A stretch of DNA of 64,000 bases from Micromonospora sp. WMMA1947 (GTDB lineage: Bacteria > Actinomycetota > Actinomycetes > Mycobacteriales > Micromonosporaceae), in contig NZ_CP114909.1 in assembly GCF_027497355.1 (NCBI RefSeq), positions 2,480,001-2,544,000 of the forward strand. The letters are read 5' to 3'. Below the pieces are notes generated by a model that was not told the DNA's origin, searched no databases, and saw nothing but the letters and a program-made list of their open reading frames with translations. Shown here piece by piece: positions 25,682 through 33,745 of the stretch; position 1 is the first letter of the stretch; every line of letters starts with the position of its first letter. The position numbers and the translations under genes are program-made.

Positions 25682-25717
25682 AAGGCCGGCACCCCGAACC
25701 AACGGGGTGCCGGCCTT
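25682..25717. terminator. strong bidirectional terminator
   Basis: A 15-bp perfect stem, AAGGCCGGCACCCCG with its complement at 25703-25717, and a 6-nt loop lies 11 nt after the stop of the secreted protein and touches the convergent stop at 25717. AA on one side and TT on the other suit both directions. Confidence 0.85.
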
Positions 25718-26523
25718 CACTCGCTTGCCGGGTGCGGGGCGACCTGACCCTGGCGTTGCCGGGCGGCGCACAGTTCGGCCAGCTTCGCGTACGCGGGCGC
25801 GCCGATCAGCGCGGTCAGCTCCGGGCCGTACGAGACGTACATCGGCTCGGCGCCGACGTGCGCGTCGGTGGAGGACGTGCACCACCAGTCGAGGTCGTGC
25901 CCGCCGGCGCCCCAGCCGCGCCTGTCGAACTCGGCCAGCGTGGAGATCAGCACCTTGGTGTTGTCGGGCCGTTTGTGCCATTCCTGGTCGCGACGTACCG
26001 GCAACTGCCAGCAGACGTCCGGCTTGTACTCCAGCGGGTGCACCCCGTCGCGCAGCGCCTGGGCGTGCAGCGCACAGCCGCCCCCACCGGCGAAGTCGGC
26101 GTCGTTGAGGAACACGCAGGGGGCGTCCACGTCGCGGGTGGCGGTACGCCGGGCCGGCGTCTTGCCGTCGACCGTGTCGTTCTCGGTCCAGTTCTTGAAC
26201 CCGCGCCGGAAGTGCTGCCACGTCTCCGGCGTCAGCCGCTTCACCGCTGCGCGGACCCGCTTCTCGTCGTCGGAGTCGGTGAAGAACGCGCCGTGCGAGC
26301 AGCACCCGTCGGCGGCCCGCCCGGCGATGATGCCGTGGCAGCCCTGGCCGAAGATGCACGTCCAGCGGGACAGCAGCCAGGTCAGGTCGGCGCGGACGAC
26401 GTGCTTCGGGTCGGCCGGGTCGGTGAACTCGATCCACTCCCGTGGGAAGTCCAGCCCGACCTCGCGGCTGCGCGGGTCCTCGGGGTCGTCCACCAGCACA
26501 TGAAGCTCGATCTGCCCTGTCAC
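25717..26523 (-). CDS. cysteine-rich conserved protein (Rv0495c-like)
   Basis: This 268-residue cytoplasmic protein is rich in cysteines in clusters: CIFGQGC near residue 55, [10 protein letters not shown] near 72, [24 protein letters not shown] near 135-158 and DVCWQLP near 170. Such spacing suggests an iron-sulfur or zinc site, as in YkgJ/DUF3109-like proteins. The function is unknown. It stands divergent to the ppx gene, an arrangement also seen for Rv0495c and Rv0496 in M. tuberculosis. GTG 26523 follows a TACGCT hexamer by 7 nt. Confidence 0.78.
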   Translation of the reverse strand: MTGQIELHVLVDDPEDPRSREVGLDFPREWIEFTDPADPKHVVRADLTWLLSRWTCIFGQGCHGIIAGRAADGCCSHGAFFTDSDDEKRVRAAVKRLTPETWQHFRRGFKNWTENDTVDGKTPARRTATRDVDAPCVFLNDADFAGGGGCALHAQALRDGVHPLEYKPDVCWQLPVRRDQEWHKRPDNTKVLISTLAEFDRRGWGAGGHDLDWWCTSSTDAHVGAEPMYVSYGPELTALIGAPAYAKLAELCAARQRQGQVAPHPASE

Positions 26524-26530
26524 TCGGACC

Positions 26531-26536
26531 AGCGTA
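26531..26536 (-). promoter_or_regulatory. -10 element of leaderless cysteine-rich protein gene
   Basis: TACGCT on the minus strand lies 7 nt before the GTG at 26523. Confidence 0.58.
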
Positions 26537-26584
26537 CGCGCGGTGACCCCGCCCGGCCGTCGAGCCGACGAAACGTGTTGGCCC

Positions 26585-26590
26585 TAGTGT
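26585..26590 (+). promoter_or_regulatory. -10 element of leaderless ppx
   Basis: TAGTGT lies 7 nt before the ATG at 26598. Confidence 0.6.
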
Positions 26591-26597
26591 CTTTCCC

Positions 26598-27542
26598 ATG
26601 CGACTGGGTGTCCTCGACGTCGGCTCCAACACGGTGCACCTGCTGGTGGTCGACGCCCACCACGGCGCGCATCCCTGGCCGGCGCACTCGGAGAAGGTGG
26701 TGCTGCGGCTGGCCGAGCAGATCGGCCCGGACGGCGCGCTCACCGTCGGCGGCGCGGACGGCCTGGTCAAGGCGGTCGGCATGGCCCGGGCGGCGGCGGA
26801 CGGGCTGGGCGCCGAGGATCTGCTGGCGTTCGCCACGAGCGCGGTCCGCGACGCCACGAACGCCGCCGACGTGCTGGCCCGTGTCCGCGACGAGACGGGC
26901 GTACGCCTGGAGGTGCTCTCCGGCGCGGACGAGGCGCGGATGACGTTCCTGGCGGTGCGGCGGTGGTTCGGCTGGTCGGCGGGCCGGTTGCTCGCGATGG
27001 ACATCGGCGGCGGCTCGCTGGAGCTGGCCGCCGGCATCGACGAGCACCCGGACGTGGCGATCTCGCTGCCGCTCGGGGCAGGACGGCTGAGCCGGGAGCG
27101 GCTCGCCGTCGACCCGGCCGGCGCGGCGCCGCCGTCGGCCGAGGCCGTGGAGGAACTGCGGGCGTACGTGGACGCGCAGCTCGACCCGGTGGTCGAGCAG
27201 CTGACAGCGGTGGGCTGGGAGCGTCCGGTCGCCACCTCGAAGACGTTCCGCACGCTGGCCCGGCTGGCGGGCGCCGCGCCCTCCGGTGCGGGACTGTGGG
27301 CGCGCCGCAGCCTGACGCGTACCGGGCTGCGGCAGGTGCTCGGGTTCATCAGGCACATCCCGCCGGCTCAGCTGCCCGAGCTGGAGGGGGTCAGCGCGCA
27401 GCGGGCGCACCAGCTCCTCGCGGGCGTGGTGGTGGCGGAGGCGGTGATGCGCCGCCTCGACGTCGACTGCGTGGACATCTGCCCGTGGGCGCTGCGGGAG
27501 GGCGTCATCCTGCGCCGGCTGGATCAGCTCGCGCCGATGTGA
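26598..27542 (+). CDS. ppx: exopolyphosphatase / guanosine pentaphosphate phosphatase (Ppx/GppA)
   Basis: The 314-residue actin-fold phosphatase starts [19 protein letters not shown], the phosphate-1 loop of the Ppx/GppA family. [16 protein letters not shown] and [15 protein letters not shown] (phosphate-2 loop, about 133-147) follow. It hydrolyses polyphosphate or converts pppGpp to ppGpp. At about 310 residues it is the short actinobacterial form that lacks the C-terminal HD domain, equivalent to Rv0496. The tail [19 protein letters not shown]...CPWALREG is well conserved in that group. Confidence 0.92.
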   Translation: MRLGVLDVGSNTVHLLVVDAHHGAHPWPAHSEKVVLRLAEQIGPDGALTVGGADGLVKAVGMARAAADGLGAEDLLAFATSAVRDATNAADVLARVRDETGVRLEVLSGADEARMTFLAVRRWFGWSAGRLLAMDIGGGSLELAAGIDEHPDVAISLPLGAGRLSRERLAVDPAGAAPPSAEAVEELRAYVDAQLDPVVEQLTAVGWERPVATSKTFRTLARLAGAAPSGAGLWARRSLTRTGLRQVLGFIRHIPPAQLPELEGVSAQRAHQLLAGVVVAEAVMRRLDVDCVDICPWALREGVILRRLDQLAPM

Positions 27543-27604
27543 CCGTACGAGCGCTCTGGGTTGCTTTGCGGTTGCTCGTCCCGATGCTCGCTGGCGCTTG
27601 GGGC

Positions 27605-27610
27605 TACCCT
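27605..27610 (+). promoter_or_regulatory. -10 element of leaderless isomerase gene
   Basis: TACCCT lies 7 nt before the GTG at 27618. Confidence 0.58.
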
Positions 27611-27617
27611 CGGAACT

Positions 27618-28424
27618 GTGACTTACCGCGTTCCGGTGCTCCTGTCCACGTCCTCGGTCTTTCCCGAACGGACCGCGGCGGCGTTCCAGCTCGCCGCCGA
27701 GCTGGGCTACGACGGCATCGAGGTGATGGTCTGGACCGACCCGGTCAGCCAGGACGCGGGCGCGCTGCGCGGCCTCGCCGAGCACTACGGCGTCCCGGTG
27801 CTGTCGGTGCACGCCCCCTGCCTGCTCGTCACCCAGCGGGTGTGGAGCCCCGACCCGTGGGAGCGGCTGCGCAAGGCCGCCGAGCTGGCCGAGACGCTGG
27901 AGGCGCCGACCGTCGTGGTGCACCCGCCGTTCACCTGGCAGCGTGACTACGCGCGCACCTTCGCCGACGGCCTCGACACCATCGCCGGGCAGTTCGGCGG
28001 CCTGCACTTCGGGGTGGAGAACATGTACCCGGTGCGGATGGCCGGGCGGCAGTTCGTCCCGTACGCGCCGGGCTGGGATCCGACCGAGATCGGGTACGCC
28101 TCGTACACGCTCGACCTGTCGCACTGCGCGGCGTCGCACACCGACGCGATGGCGATGGCCGACCGGATGGGTTCCGGGCTGGCGCACGTGCACCTGGGCG
28201 ACGGCACCGGCGAGGGGCGCGACGAGCACCTGGTGCCGGGTCGCGGCGGGCAGCCCTGCGCGGAGATGCTCCGCTCGCTGGCCGGGCGGGGGTTCACCGG
28301 CTCGGTAGCGGTGGAGGTGACGACCCGGGGCGCGAAGAGTCGCGCGGTCCGCGAGGCGGACCTGCGGGAGTCGCTGGAGTTCGCCCGGGCGAACCTGACC
28401 GCGCCGTCCCCGGTCGACGTCTGA
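27618..28424 (+). CDS. sugar phosphate isomerase/epimerase (AP endonuclease 2 fold)
   Basis: This 268-residue TIM-barrel protein belongs to the xylose isomerase-like family. Likely metal ligands lie in VHPPFTWQRDY (about 97-107), FGVENMYPV (about 132-140), TLDLSHCAASHTDA, AHVHLGDG and VEVTTRG. The substrate is unknown. It corresponds in place to Rv0498 of M. tuberculosis. GTG 27618 was chosen for the -10 hexamer 7 nt upstream and because the barrel begins at once (PVLLSTSSVFPE). Confidence 0.85.
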   Translation: MTYRVPVLLSTSSVFPERTAAAFQLAAELGYDGIEVMVWTDPVSQDAGALRGLAEHYGVPVLSVHAPCLLVTQRVWSPDPWERLRKAAELAETLEAPTVVVHPPFTWQRDYARTFADGLDTIAGQFGGLHFGVENMYPVRMAGRQFVPYAPGWDPTEIGYASYTLDLSHCAASHTDAMAMADRMGSGLAHVHLGDGTGEGRDEHLVPGRGGQPCAEMLRSLAGRGFTGSVAVEVTTRGAKSRAVREADLRESLEFARANLTAPSPVDV

Positions 28425-28504
28425 CCGGCACGGGCCACCCCGGCTGCTCGCGCACGGATGCGGCGTCGCTTGCGGCGGCGCGGCGTCGGCCCGAGGGCCG
28501 GAGG

Positions 28505-29071
28505 TCAGCTCACCGGGGACAGCGGCTGCGCCGGGACGGCCTGCTCGCCGACCGCTGCCCGCTTGCGCGCCCGGTGCGCCGCCACGTGGGAGCGGGTGGC
28601 GCAGCGCTCGGAGCAGAACCGGCGGCAGCAGTTGGACGAGGTGTCCAGGTAGACGTTGCCGCAGCGGTCGTCGGCGCAGACCCCGAAGCGGGCGCTGCCG
28701 TACTCGCACAGCCACACCGACAGGCCCCAGACCGCGCCGGCCAGGTATTCCGACGAGACCGATGCGCCCCGGCTGGTCACGTGCATGTGCCAGTCCGAGG
28801 AGTCGTGCCCGGAGATGCGCGGCTGCACCGGGAACGCCTCCAGCAGCGCGTTCAACTCCGCCACCGCTTCGTTGTCCCGGCCCGAGGTGCCGTACTCGAA
28901 GACGTCCCGGAGGCGCTTCTGCGCCCGCCGGAAGATCGCCAGGTCCCGTTCCGCGACCTCGTCGCGCATCCAGCCCTGCTCGTCCGAGAAGACGGCCCGC
29001 AGGCCGTCCAGGTCGTCCAGCCGGGCGTTGACGAGCTCGACCCCGGTCCGGGCGTACGCGTCGAAGTTCAC
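28505..29071 (-). CDS. CGNR zinc-finger protein
   Basis: The 188-residue protein has an N-terminal ABATE-like helical domain (ARTGVELVNARLDDLDGLRAVF) and a C-terminal CGNR zinc finger reading CADDRCGNVYLDTSSNCCRR followed by FCSERCATRSHVAAHRARK. The four cysteines around the CGNR turn bind zinc and the basic tail contacts DNA. It is presumed to be a transcription factor of unknown target. GTG 29071 follows a TACCGT hexamer by 7 nt. Its neighbour upstream on the same strand direction is the lipoprotein-ligase pair, which ends 19 nt away. Confidence 0.88.
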   Translation of the reverse strand: MNFDAYARTGVELVNARLDDLDGLRAVFSDEQGWMRDEVAERDLAIFRRAQKRLRDVFEYGTSGRDNEAVAELNALLEAFPVQPRISGHDSSDWHMHVTSRGASVSSEYLAGAVWGLSVWLCEYGSARFGVCADDRCGNVYLDTSSNCCRRFCSERCATRSHVAAHRARKRAAVGEQAVPAQPLSPVS

Positions 29072-29078
29072 GACACCA

Positions 29079-29084
29079 ACGGTA
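29079..29084 (-). promoter_or_regulatory. -10 element of leaderless CGNR gene
   Basis: TACCGT on the minus strand lies 7 nt before the GTG at 29071. The hexamer is 7 nt before the end of the ligase gene upstream. Confidence 0.55.
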
Positions 29085-29090
29085 GACGAC

Positions 29091-30257
29091 TCAGAGCGGA
29101 CGCGGTGCGTCGATGTAGTGGGGCAGGAACCGCGCGTAACCGTCAGTGATGAGGCTCTCGCTCTCGCGCACGCCGGCGCCGGCCGACTCGCCGTCCACGA
29201 TCCAGCTGCCGAGCACCGTCCGGTTGCCCTCGAACTCGGGCAACGCGCGGAACTCCTGGAAGCAGAAGCCCTCGTCGCCGTAGATCCCCGGGTTGGTGAT
29301 CTCCGTGTCGCCGGTCACGATGCGTACCGAGCCGCCCTCCCGGCCAAGCAGCGGCTTGGCCACGTACTCGGTCATGCCGCGCGGCGAGTCCAGGTACGCG
29401 GGCAGCAGGTAGTCGTGCCCCGGGTACATCTCCCAGAGCACGGCCAGCAGCGCCTTGTTCGACAGCAGCAGCTTCCAGGCCGGCTCGATCCAGGTGGTGG
29501 GGGTGCCCGGGTCCAGCGCCGGGCGCCCGTACGGCTCGGCGAGCATCCACTCCCAGGGGTAGAGCTTGAAGCAGGTGGTGATCGGCCGGTCGTCGGCGTC
29601 GACGAAGCGCCGCCCGTCCCAGCCGACCCGCTGGATCGGCATGAGCGTCACGTCCAGCCCGGCCTGGCGGGCGGTCTCGGCGAGGTAGCCGGCGGTGATC
29701 TGGTCCTCGCCCGACTCCTCTTCGGAGGACCACAGCACGTGCGCCCGCGGCTCATGCAGCCCGGCGCCGATCTTGGCCCAGGCGCCCACCAGGCGTTCGT
29801 GCAGGCTGTTCCACTGGTCCGCGTCCGGCCGGGTGTGCTCCAGCCAGTACCACTGCACGATGCTCGCCTCGACCAGCGCGGTGGGGGTGTCGGCGTTGTA
29901 CTCCAGCATCTTCGGCGGCCCGCTGCCGTCGTACCAGAGGTCGAACCGGCCGTAGAGCGTCGGCGGGTTCTCCCGCAGCGAGCGGGCGACCGCCTCGGCG
30001 GCCCACTCGGGGATGCCGAACTCGGCGTACCGGCGGCGGGCCACCACGTGCTCGGCGGCGGCCACCGACATCCGGTGCAGCTCCTCCGTCGCCTCCTCCA
30101 GCCGGAGCACCTCGTCCAGCGTGAACGAGTACGCCGCGGTCTCGTCCCAGTACGACATGATCTCGCCGTCGGGCAGCTCGGTGTCGACGTACACCAGGCC
30201 CTGAGCCCGGATGATCTCGTCCCAGCCGGGGCGCGGCGTGCTCGCCTCGCGGCGCAC
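29091..30257 (-). CDS. glutathionylspermidine synthase family ATP-grasp ligase
   Basis: The 388-residue protein matches the GSP-synthase C-terminal ligase family: RFDLWYDGSGPPKMLEYNADTPTALVEAS, WLLWSSEEESGED-type acidic loop, FKLYPWEWMLAEPYG, EPAWKLLLSNKALLAVLWEMYPGH and YVAKPLLGREGGSV hold the ATP- and Mg-binding residues. It lacks the amidase half of E. coli Gsp, as does YgiC. It probably forms an amide or peptide-like bond on an unknown substrate. GTG 30257 follows the stop of the small lipoprotein gene by one base, so the pair is coupled. Confidence 0.88.
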   Translation of the reverse strand: MRREASTPRPGWDEIIRAQGLVYVDTELPDGEIMSYWDETAAYSFTLDEVLRLEEATEELHRMSVAAAEHVVARRRYAEFGIPEWAAEAVARSLRENPPTLYGRFDLWYDGSGPPKMLEYNADTPTALVEASIVQWYWLEHTRPDADQWNSLHERLVGAWAKIGAGLHEPRAHVLWSSEEESGEDQITAGYLAETARQAGLDVTLMPIQRVGWDGRRFVDADDRPITTCFKLYPWEWMLAEPYGRPALDPGTPTTWIEPAWKLLLSNKALLAVLWEMYPGHDYLLPAYLDSPRGMTEYVAKPLLGREGGSVRIVTGDTEITNPGIYGDEGFCFQEFRALPEFEGNRTVLGSWIVDGESAGAGVRESESLITDGYARFLPHYIDAPRPL

Positions 30258-30258
30258 G

Positions 30259-30534
30259 TCAGCCGCCGCAGGAGGCGAGGTGGGTGCCGAAGCCGCCGCG
30301 CTCGGGCAGCGCGGCGGCCGGGGCCGGCTCGCCGCGTGCGGCGGTGACCGGCGCGGGCACGTGCAGGGCCACGGCGACGACGTCGCCGCCCCCGCCGGCC
30401 GGGCCGAGCGCGCAGTCGTCATCGTCGTCGTCGTAACCGTTGTTGCAGCCGGAGAGCGCGAGGGCCAGCGCGGTCAGCGCGCCGAGCTGCACGGAGGCCG
30501 AGCGGAGCCGGCGCCGGGGGTGTCGTCGATCCAC
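30259..30534 (-). CDS. small Asp-rich lipoprotein upstream of the GSP-like ligase
   Basis: This 91-residue protein has a twin-basic start (RRHPRRRLRS), a hydrophobic stretch and a lipobox LALSGC near residue 30. The mature part opens NNGYDDDDDDC and ends GTHLASCGG, with two further cysteines. I do not recognise a family. The hexa-Asp run could bind metal. Tight coupling to the ligase gene recalls the E. coli ygiB-ygiC pair, in which a small envelope protein precedes a GSP-like ligase. GTG 30534 follows TACAAC by 6 nt. Confidence 0.65.
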   Translation of the reverse strand: MDRRHPRRRLRSASVQLGALTALALALSGCNNGYDDDDDDCALGPAGGGGDVVAVALHVPAPVTAARGEPAPAAALPERGGFGTHLASCGG

Positions 30535-30540
30535 GTGAAC

Positions 30541-30546
30541 GTTGTA
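30541..30546 (-). promoter_or_regulatory. -10-like element of lipoprotein-ligase operon
   Basis: TACAAC on the minus strand lies 6 nt before the GTG at 30534; the last base departs from TANNNT. Confidence 0.4.
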
Positions 30547-30641
30547 GCTGATCCGCGCCAGCCGGGGGTGCCCGGCCCGGTGCCGTGGGACGGAACCGGG
30601 CGGGCCTCGGACGCACCCGGCGAGGGCCCGGTGGTGAGCGT

Positions 30642-30647
30642 TACGCT
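30642..30647 (+). promoter_or_regulatory. -10 element of leaderless proline dehydrogenase gene
   Basis: TACGCT lies 6 nt before the ATG at 30654. Confidence 0.58.
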
Positions 30648-30653
30648 CGGCTC

Positions 30654-31574
30654 ATGCTCCGTTCCGTCATCCTCGCCGCCTCCCGATCCACCCAGGTGGA
30701 GCGGCTCGTCGCGACGGCCCCGTTCACCCGGGACGTCGTCCGCCGGTTCGTCGCCGGCGCCGCCACCGACGACGCGCTGCGCGCCACCCGCGAGCTGGTC
30801 GCCGACGGCCAAGCGGTCACCCTCGACTACCTGGGCGAGGACACCACCACCCCGGAGCAGGCGAACGCCACCCGGGACGAGTACCTCAGGCTGCTGAGCC
30901 GCCTCGCCGCCGCCGGGCTCACCCCGGCCGCCGAGGTCAGCGTGAAGCTGTCCGCGCTGGGCCAGATGTTCGACGAGCAGCTCGCGTACGACAACGCGCG
31001 GGCGATCTGCGCGGCGGCCGACGCGGCGGGCACCACTGTCACGCTGGACATGGAGGACCACACCACCACCGACTCGACGCTGGACATCCTGGCGAAGCTC
31101 CGCAAGGACCACCCGTCGACCGGCGCGGTGCTCCAGGCGTACCTGCGGCGGACCGAGTCGGACTGCCGGGAGCTGGCCTCGGCCGGGTCGCGGGTGCGGC
31201 TGTGCAAGGGCGCGTACAAGGAGCCGGAGTCGGTGGCGTACCAGTCCGTCCGCGAGGTGGACAAGTCGTACGTGCGCTGCATGAACGTGCTGATGTCCGG
31301 TGACGGCTACCCGATGCTCGCCACGCACGACCCGCGGCTGATCGCGATCGGGGAGGACCGGGCGCGCTGGTTCGACCGCGACCCGGGCCGGTTCGAGTTC
31401 CAGATGCTCTACGGCATCCGCCCGGAGGAGCAGCAGCGCCTGGTCGGCGAGGGCTACACGGTGCGGACCTACGTCCCGTACGGCGACCAGTGGTACGGCT
31501 ACCTGATGCGCCGGCTCGCGGAGCGCCCGGCCAACCTGGCGTTCTTCGGCCGCGCGGTGCTGTCGAAGAAGTGA
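30654..31574 (+). CDS. proline dehydrogenase (monofunctional PutB type)
   Basis: The 306-residue FAD-dependent TIM barrel oxidises L-proline to pyrroline-5-carboxylate. Visible family motifs are VSVKLSALGQMFD (about 95-107), TLDMEDHTTTDSTL, QAYLRRTESD, RLCKGAYKEP (about 184-193), ATHDPRLI and the C-terminal YVPYGDQWYGYLMRRLAERP that contacts substrate. The length fits the monofunctional bacterial enzyme. No pyrroline-5-carboxylate dehydrogenase gene is adjacent in this window. It converges tail to tail with the VOC gene, one base apart. Confidence 0.92.
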   Translation: MLRSVILAASRSTQVERLVATAPFTRDVVRRFVAGAATDDALRATRELVADGQAVTLDYLGEDTTTPEQANATRDEYLRLLSRLAAAGLTPAAEVSVKLSALGQMFDEQLAYDNARAICAAADAAGTTVTLDMEDHTTTDSTLDILAKLRKDHPSTGAVLQAYLRRTESDCRELASAGSRVRLCKGAYKEPESVAYQSVREVDKSYVRCMNVLMSGDGYPMLATHDPRLIAIGEDRARWFDRDPGRFEFQMLYGIRPEEQQRLVGEGYTVRTYVPYGDQWYGYLMRRLAERPANLAFFGRAVLSKK

Positions 31575-31575
31575 G

Positions 31576-31980
31576 TCACTCGTTCGACCAGGCCCGGGTG
31601 CACAGCACGAGGCGGTAGCCGTCCGGGTCGGTGAACGTGACACCCCACCTGTCCCAGTACGGGCCGGCGGAGACCCTGGTCCCGCCGGCCCGTTCCAGTC
31701 TCCGGACCAGGTCGTCGTCGGGCGGGCCGTCGAGGTAGAGCACGAACAGGTCCTCCCCGGTGGGACGCGGCTCGACCGTGAGCGTCGAGCCGCCGACCAG
31801 TTCCAGGTGCCAGCCGGCCCCGGGCAGGCCGAGCATCACCAGGTCGTGCTCGTCCGGGTGGTCGCCCTCGCTCCGGTAGAGCACGTCCAGGCCCAGCCCT
31901 TGTGTCCAGAACCGTTCGGCGGCGGCGAGGTCGCGGCTCGGGCGGGCGAGACGTACGTGGGTGTCGGCGGTGATCGGCAT
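31576..31980 (-). CDS. VOC (glyoxalase/bleomycin resistance) family protein
   Basis: The 134-residue protein has the beta-alpha-beta-beta-beta fold repeats of the vicinal oxygen chelate family: VRLARPSRDLAAAERFWTQGLGLDVLYR at the start and YWDRWGVTFTDPDGYRLVLCTRAW at the end. Ligand residues for a metal are not all obvious; resistance, isomerase or dioxygenase-like roles are possible. ATG 31980 is preferred over GTG 32001, because the hexamer CACGAT lies 6 nt before the ATG and a MerR-type promoter layout overlaps the longer reading. Confidence 0.78.
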   Translation of the reverse strand: MPITADTHVRLARPSRDLAAAERFWTQGLGLDVLYRSEGDHPDEHDLVMLGLPGAGWHLELVGGSTLTVEPRPTGEDLFVLYLDGPPDDDLVRRLERAGGTRVSAGPYWDRWGVTFTDPDGYRLVLCTRAWSNE

Positions 31981-31986
31981 GCCGGG

Positions 31987-32017
31987 ATCGTGCGACCTCA
32001 CCTCGGGTTGAGGTCAA
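31987..32017 (-). promoter_or_regulatory. MerR/SoxR-type promoter of the VOC gene
   Basis: On the minus strand TTGACC (32017-32012) and CACGAT (31992-31987) are separated by 19 nt. The spacer contains a dyad, GACCTCA/TGAGGTC with an 8-nt centre. The overlong spacer with an internal CCTCA/TGAGG dyad is the hallmark of MerR-family activated promoters. Confidence 0.45.
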
Positions 32018-32042
32018 GCTTGACCGGCTTGGCTAATGACGT

Positions 32043-32048
32043 TAGCTT
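32043..32048 (+). promoter_or_regulatory. -10 element and TetR operator region of the hydrolase operon
   Basis: TAGCTT lies 7 nt before the ATG at 32056. Around it GCTAATGACGTTAGC (32033-32047) and GGCTAA/TTAGCC arms (32032-32037, 32062-32067) form dyads suited to the TetR-like regulator of this operon. Confidence 0.45.
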
Positions 32049-32055
32049 TAAGGCT

Positions 32056-32850
32056 ATGACAGTTAGCCAGGTGGCGCGGGACGGCGGCACGATTGCCTAC
32101 GAGGTGCACGGGTCGGGACCGCTCGTGGTCCTCGCGCACGGCATGGGGGAGAACCGGGCGGCCTTCCGGCACCTGACGCCCCGGCTGGTCGCGGCCGGCT
32201 ACCGGGTGGCAGCTGTCGACGTACGCGGGCACGGCGACTCCAGCCCGCACTGGCCCACGTACGCCCCGGAGCACGTCGGCGGCGACCTGCTCGCCGTGGT
32301 GCGGGCGCTCGGCGGTGAGCCGGCCACCCTGGTCGGCAGCTCGTCCAGCGCCGCCGCAATCGTCTTCGCCGCCGCCGAGGCGCCCGACCTGGTCAGCGGC
32401 ATCGTGCAGGTCAGCCCGTTCGTCGGCACGCCCAAGCCGAACCCGCTGATGCGCGTCGCGCAGGCGGCAGTGCTGCGCAGCCCTCGGCTGTTCGGGCTGT
32501 TCCACCGCACGCTGTTCCCCTGCGGGCGCCCGGCGGACGACGCCGCGTACCGCAGGGAGATGGTCGCCAAGCTGCGCGGGCGGATGGCCGCCGTGCGCGG
32601 TGTCGTCGCACCGGCCGACCCGCACTGGACCGCGCGGGCGCCCGAGGTGCGCCGCCCGGTGCTGGTGCTGATGGGCACGAACGATCCGGACTTCCCCGAC
32701 CCGGGCGCCGAGGCGCGTGCCGCCCGCCGGCTGTTCGCCGTCGCCGAGGCGCGGATGGTCGCCGACTCCGGGCACTACCCGCACGCCGACCAGCCCGACG
32801 CCACCGCCGCCGACCTGGTCGAGTTCCTGGCGGTGACCGCGCGTGCCTAG
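32056..32850 (+). CDS. alpha/beta-fold hydrolase
   Basis: The 264-residue hydrolase has the oxyanion stretch VVLAHGMGENRAAF, DVRGHGDS, the nucleophile elbow LVGSSSSAAA (Ser near residue 97; the usual GxSxG reads GSSSS), the acid in MGTNDPDFPD and the His in ADSGHYPHADQP. The substrate is unknown. The stop overlaps the TetR gene start by 8 nt, so both are in one operon and the regulator may respond to a substrate or product of this enzyme. Confidence 0.88.
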   Translation: MTVSQVARDGGTIAYEVHGSGPLVVLAHGMGENRAAFRHLTPRLVAAGYRVAAVDVRGHGDSSPHWPTYAPEHVGGDLLAVVRALGGEPATLVGSSSSAAAIVFAAAEAPDLVSGIVQVSPFVGTPKPNPLMRVAQAAVLRSPRLFGLFHRTLFPCGRPADDAAYRREMVAKLRGRMAAVRGVVAPADPHWTARAPEVRRPVLVLMGTNDPDFPDPGAEARAARRLFAVAEARMVADSGHYPHADQPDATAADLVEFLAVTARA

Positions 32851-33412
32851 GGCCGGCCTGACCCCGGCGACTGTCGTGCGGGAGGCCGCCACGCTCGCCG
32901 ACGAGGTCGGCTACGAAAAGCTGACCCTGGCCGCGCTCGCCGCCCGCCTCGGCGTCGCGCTACCGAGCCTCTACAAGCACGTGCGGGGCGCGGACGCGCT
33001 GCACCAGAAGCTCGCCGTGCTCGCCACCGCCGAGATCGCCGACGTGCTCACGGCCGCCGCCGCGGGCCGGGCCGGTGGCGACGCGTTGCGCGCCGTCGCC
33101 GCCGCCTACCGGGCGTACGCGCGGCAGCACCCCGGCCGCTACCCGGCCGCCCAGCGGGCGCCCGACCCGGCCGACCCCGACCACCTGGCCGCCGGAGAGC
33201 GCGCGGTCGGCGCGGTCCGGGCCATCCTGCTCGGGTACGGCCTCGACGGCGACGCCGCGACCGACGCCATCCGGATGTTCCGGGCCGCCGTGCACGGCTT
33301 CGTCGCGCTGGAGGCGGCGGGCGGATTCGGGCTGCCCCGCGACACCGACCGTTCCTTCGACCAGATGATCGCGGGGCTGGACCGCGCCTACCTCTCCTGG
33401 GAGGACAGATGA
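32843..33412 (+). CDS. TetR/AcrR-family regulator (WHG domain)
   Basis: This 189-residue protein has an N-terminal helix-turn-helix (LTLAALAARLGVALPSLYKHVRG, about 28-50) and a C-terminal ligand domain of the TetR_C_33/WHG type (RAYARQHPGRYPAAQRAP; MFRAAVHGFVALEAAGGFG). It is probably a repressor of its own operon, which begins with the hydrolase and a dyad-rich promoter. GTG 32843 overlaps the hydrolase end; the stop overlaps the next gene by 4 nt (ATGA). Confidence 0.9.
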   Translation: MPRAGLTPATVVREAATLADEVGYEKLTLAALAARLGVALPSLYKHVRGADALHQKLAVLATAEIADVLTAAAAGRAGGDALRAVAAAYRAYARQHPGRYPAAQRAPDPADPDHLAAGERAVGAVRAILLGYGLDGDAATDAIRMFRAAVHGFVALEAAGGFGLPRDTDRSFDQMIAGLDRAYLSWEDR

Positions 33413-33745
33413 CCGCGCTGCTGCTGGGCGTGATCTTCCTGCTGGAGCTGGCCCCTGCTGGGCTCGGCCGGGTACTGGGGCTTCACGCTCGACGCCGGCT
33501 GGCCGCTGCGCCTGCTCGCCGGGCTCGGCGCGCCGCTGGTGATCGCCGTGGTGTGGGGACTGTTCTGCTCACCGCGTGCCGCCGTGACGCTGCCCGACCC
33601 GGCCAAGCTTGCCGTCCAGGCCGCCTGCTTCCTCACCGGCGGCGTGCTGCTCGCCCTGGCCGGCCACGCGGTACCCGGAGTGGCACTGGTGGCCCTCTGG
33701 GCAGTCGACAAGACGGCGTTGACGCTGACCGGCACGCCGATCTGA
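33409..33745 (+). pseudogene. YrdB/DUF2568-like small membrane protein, frameshifted
   Basis: Translation begins MTALLLGVIFLLELA, then shifts at a CCCC run (33452-33455). In the next frame the family continues as GYWGFTLDAGWPLRLLAGLG, with VIAVVWGLFCSPRAAV following, to a stop at 33745. Removing one C gives a full 111-residue protein with four hydrophobic segments that matches YrdB-type proteins end to end. Either the copy is disrupted or the base is a sequencing error. As written the protein would read on in a different frame without hydrophobic character. Confidence 0.72.
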
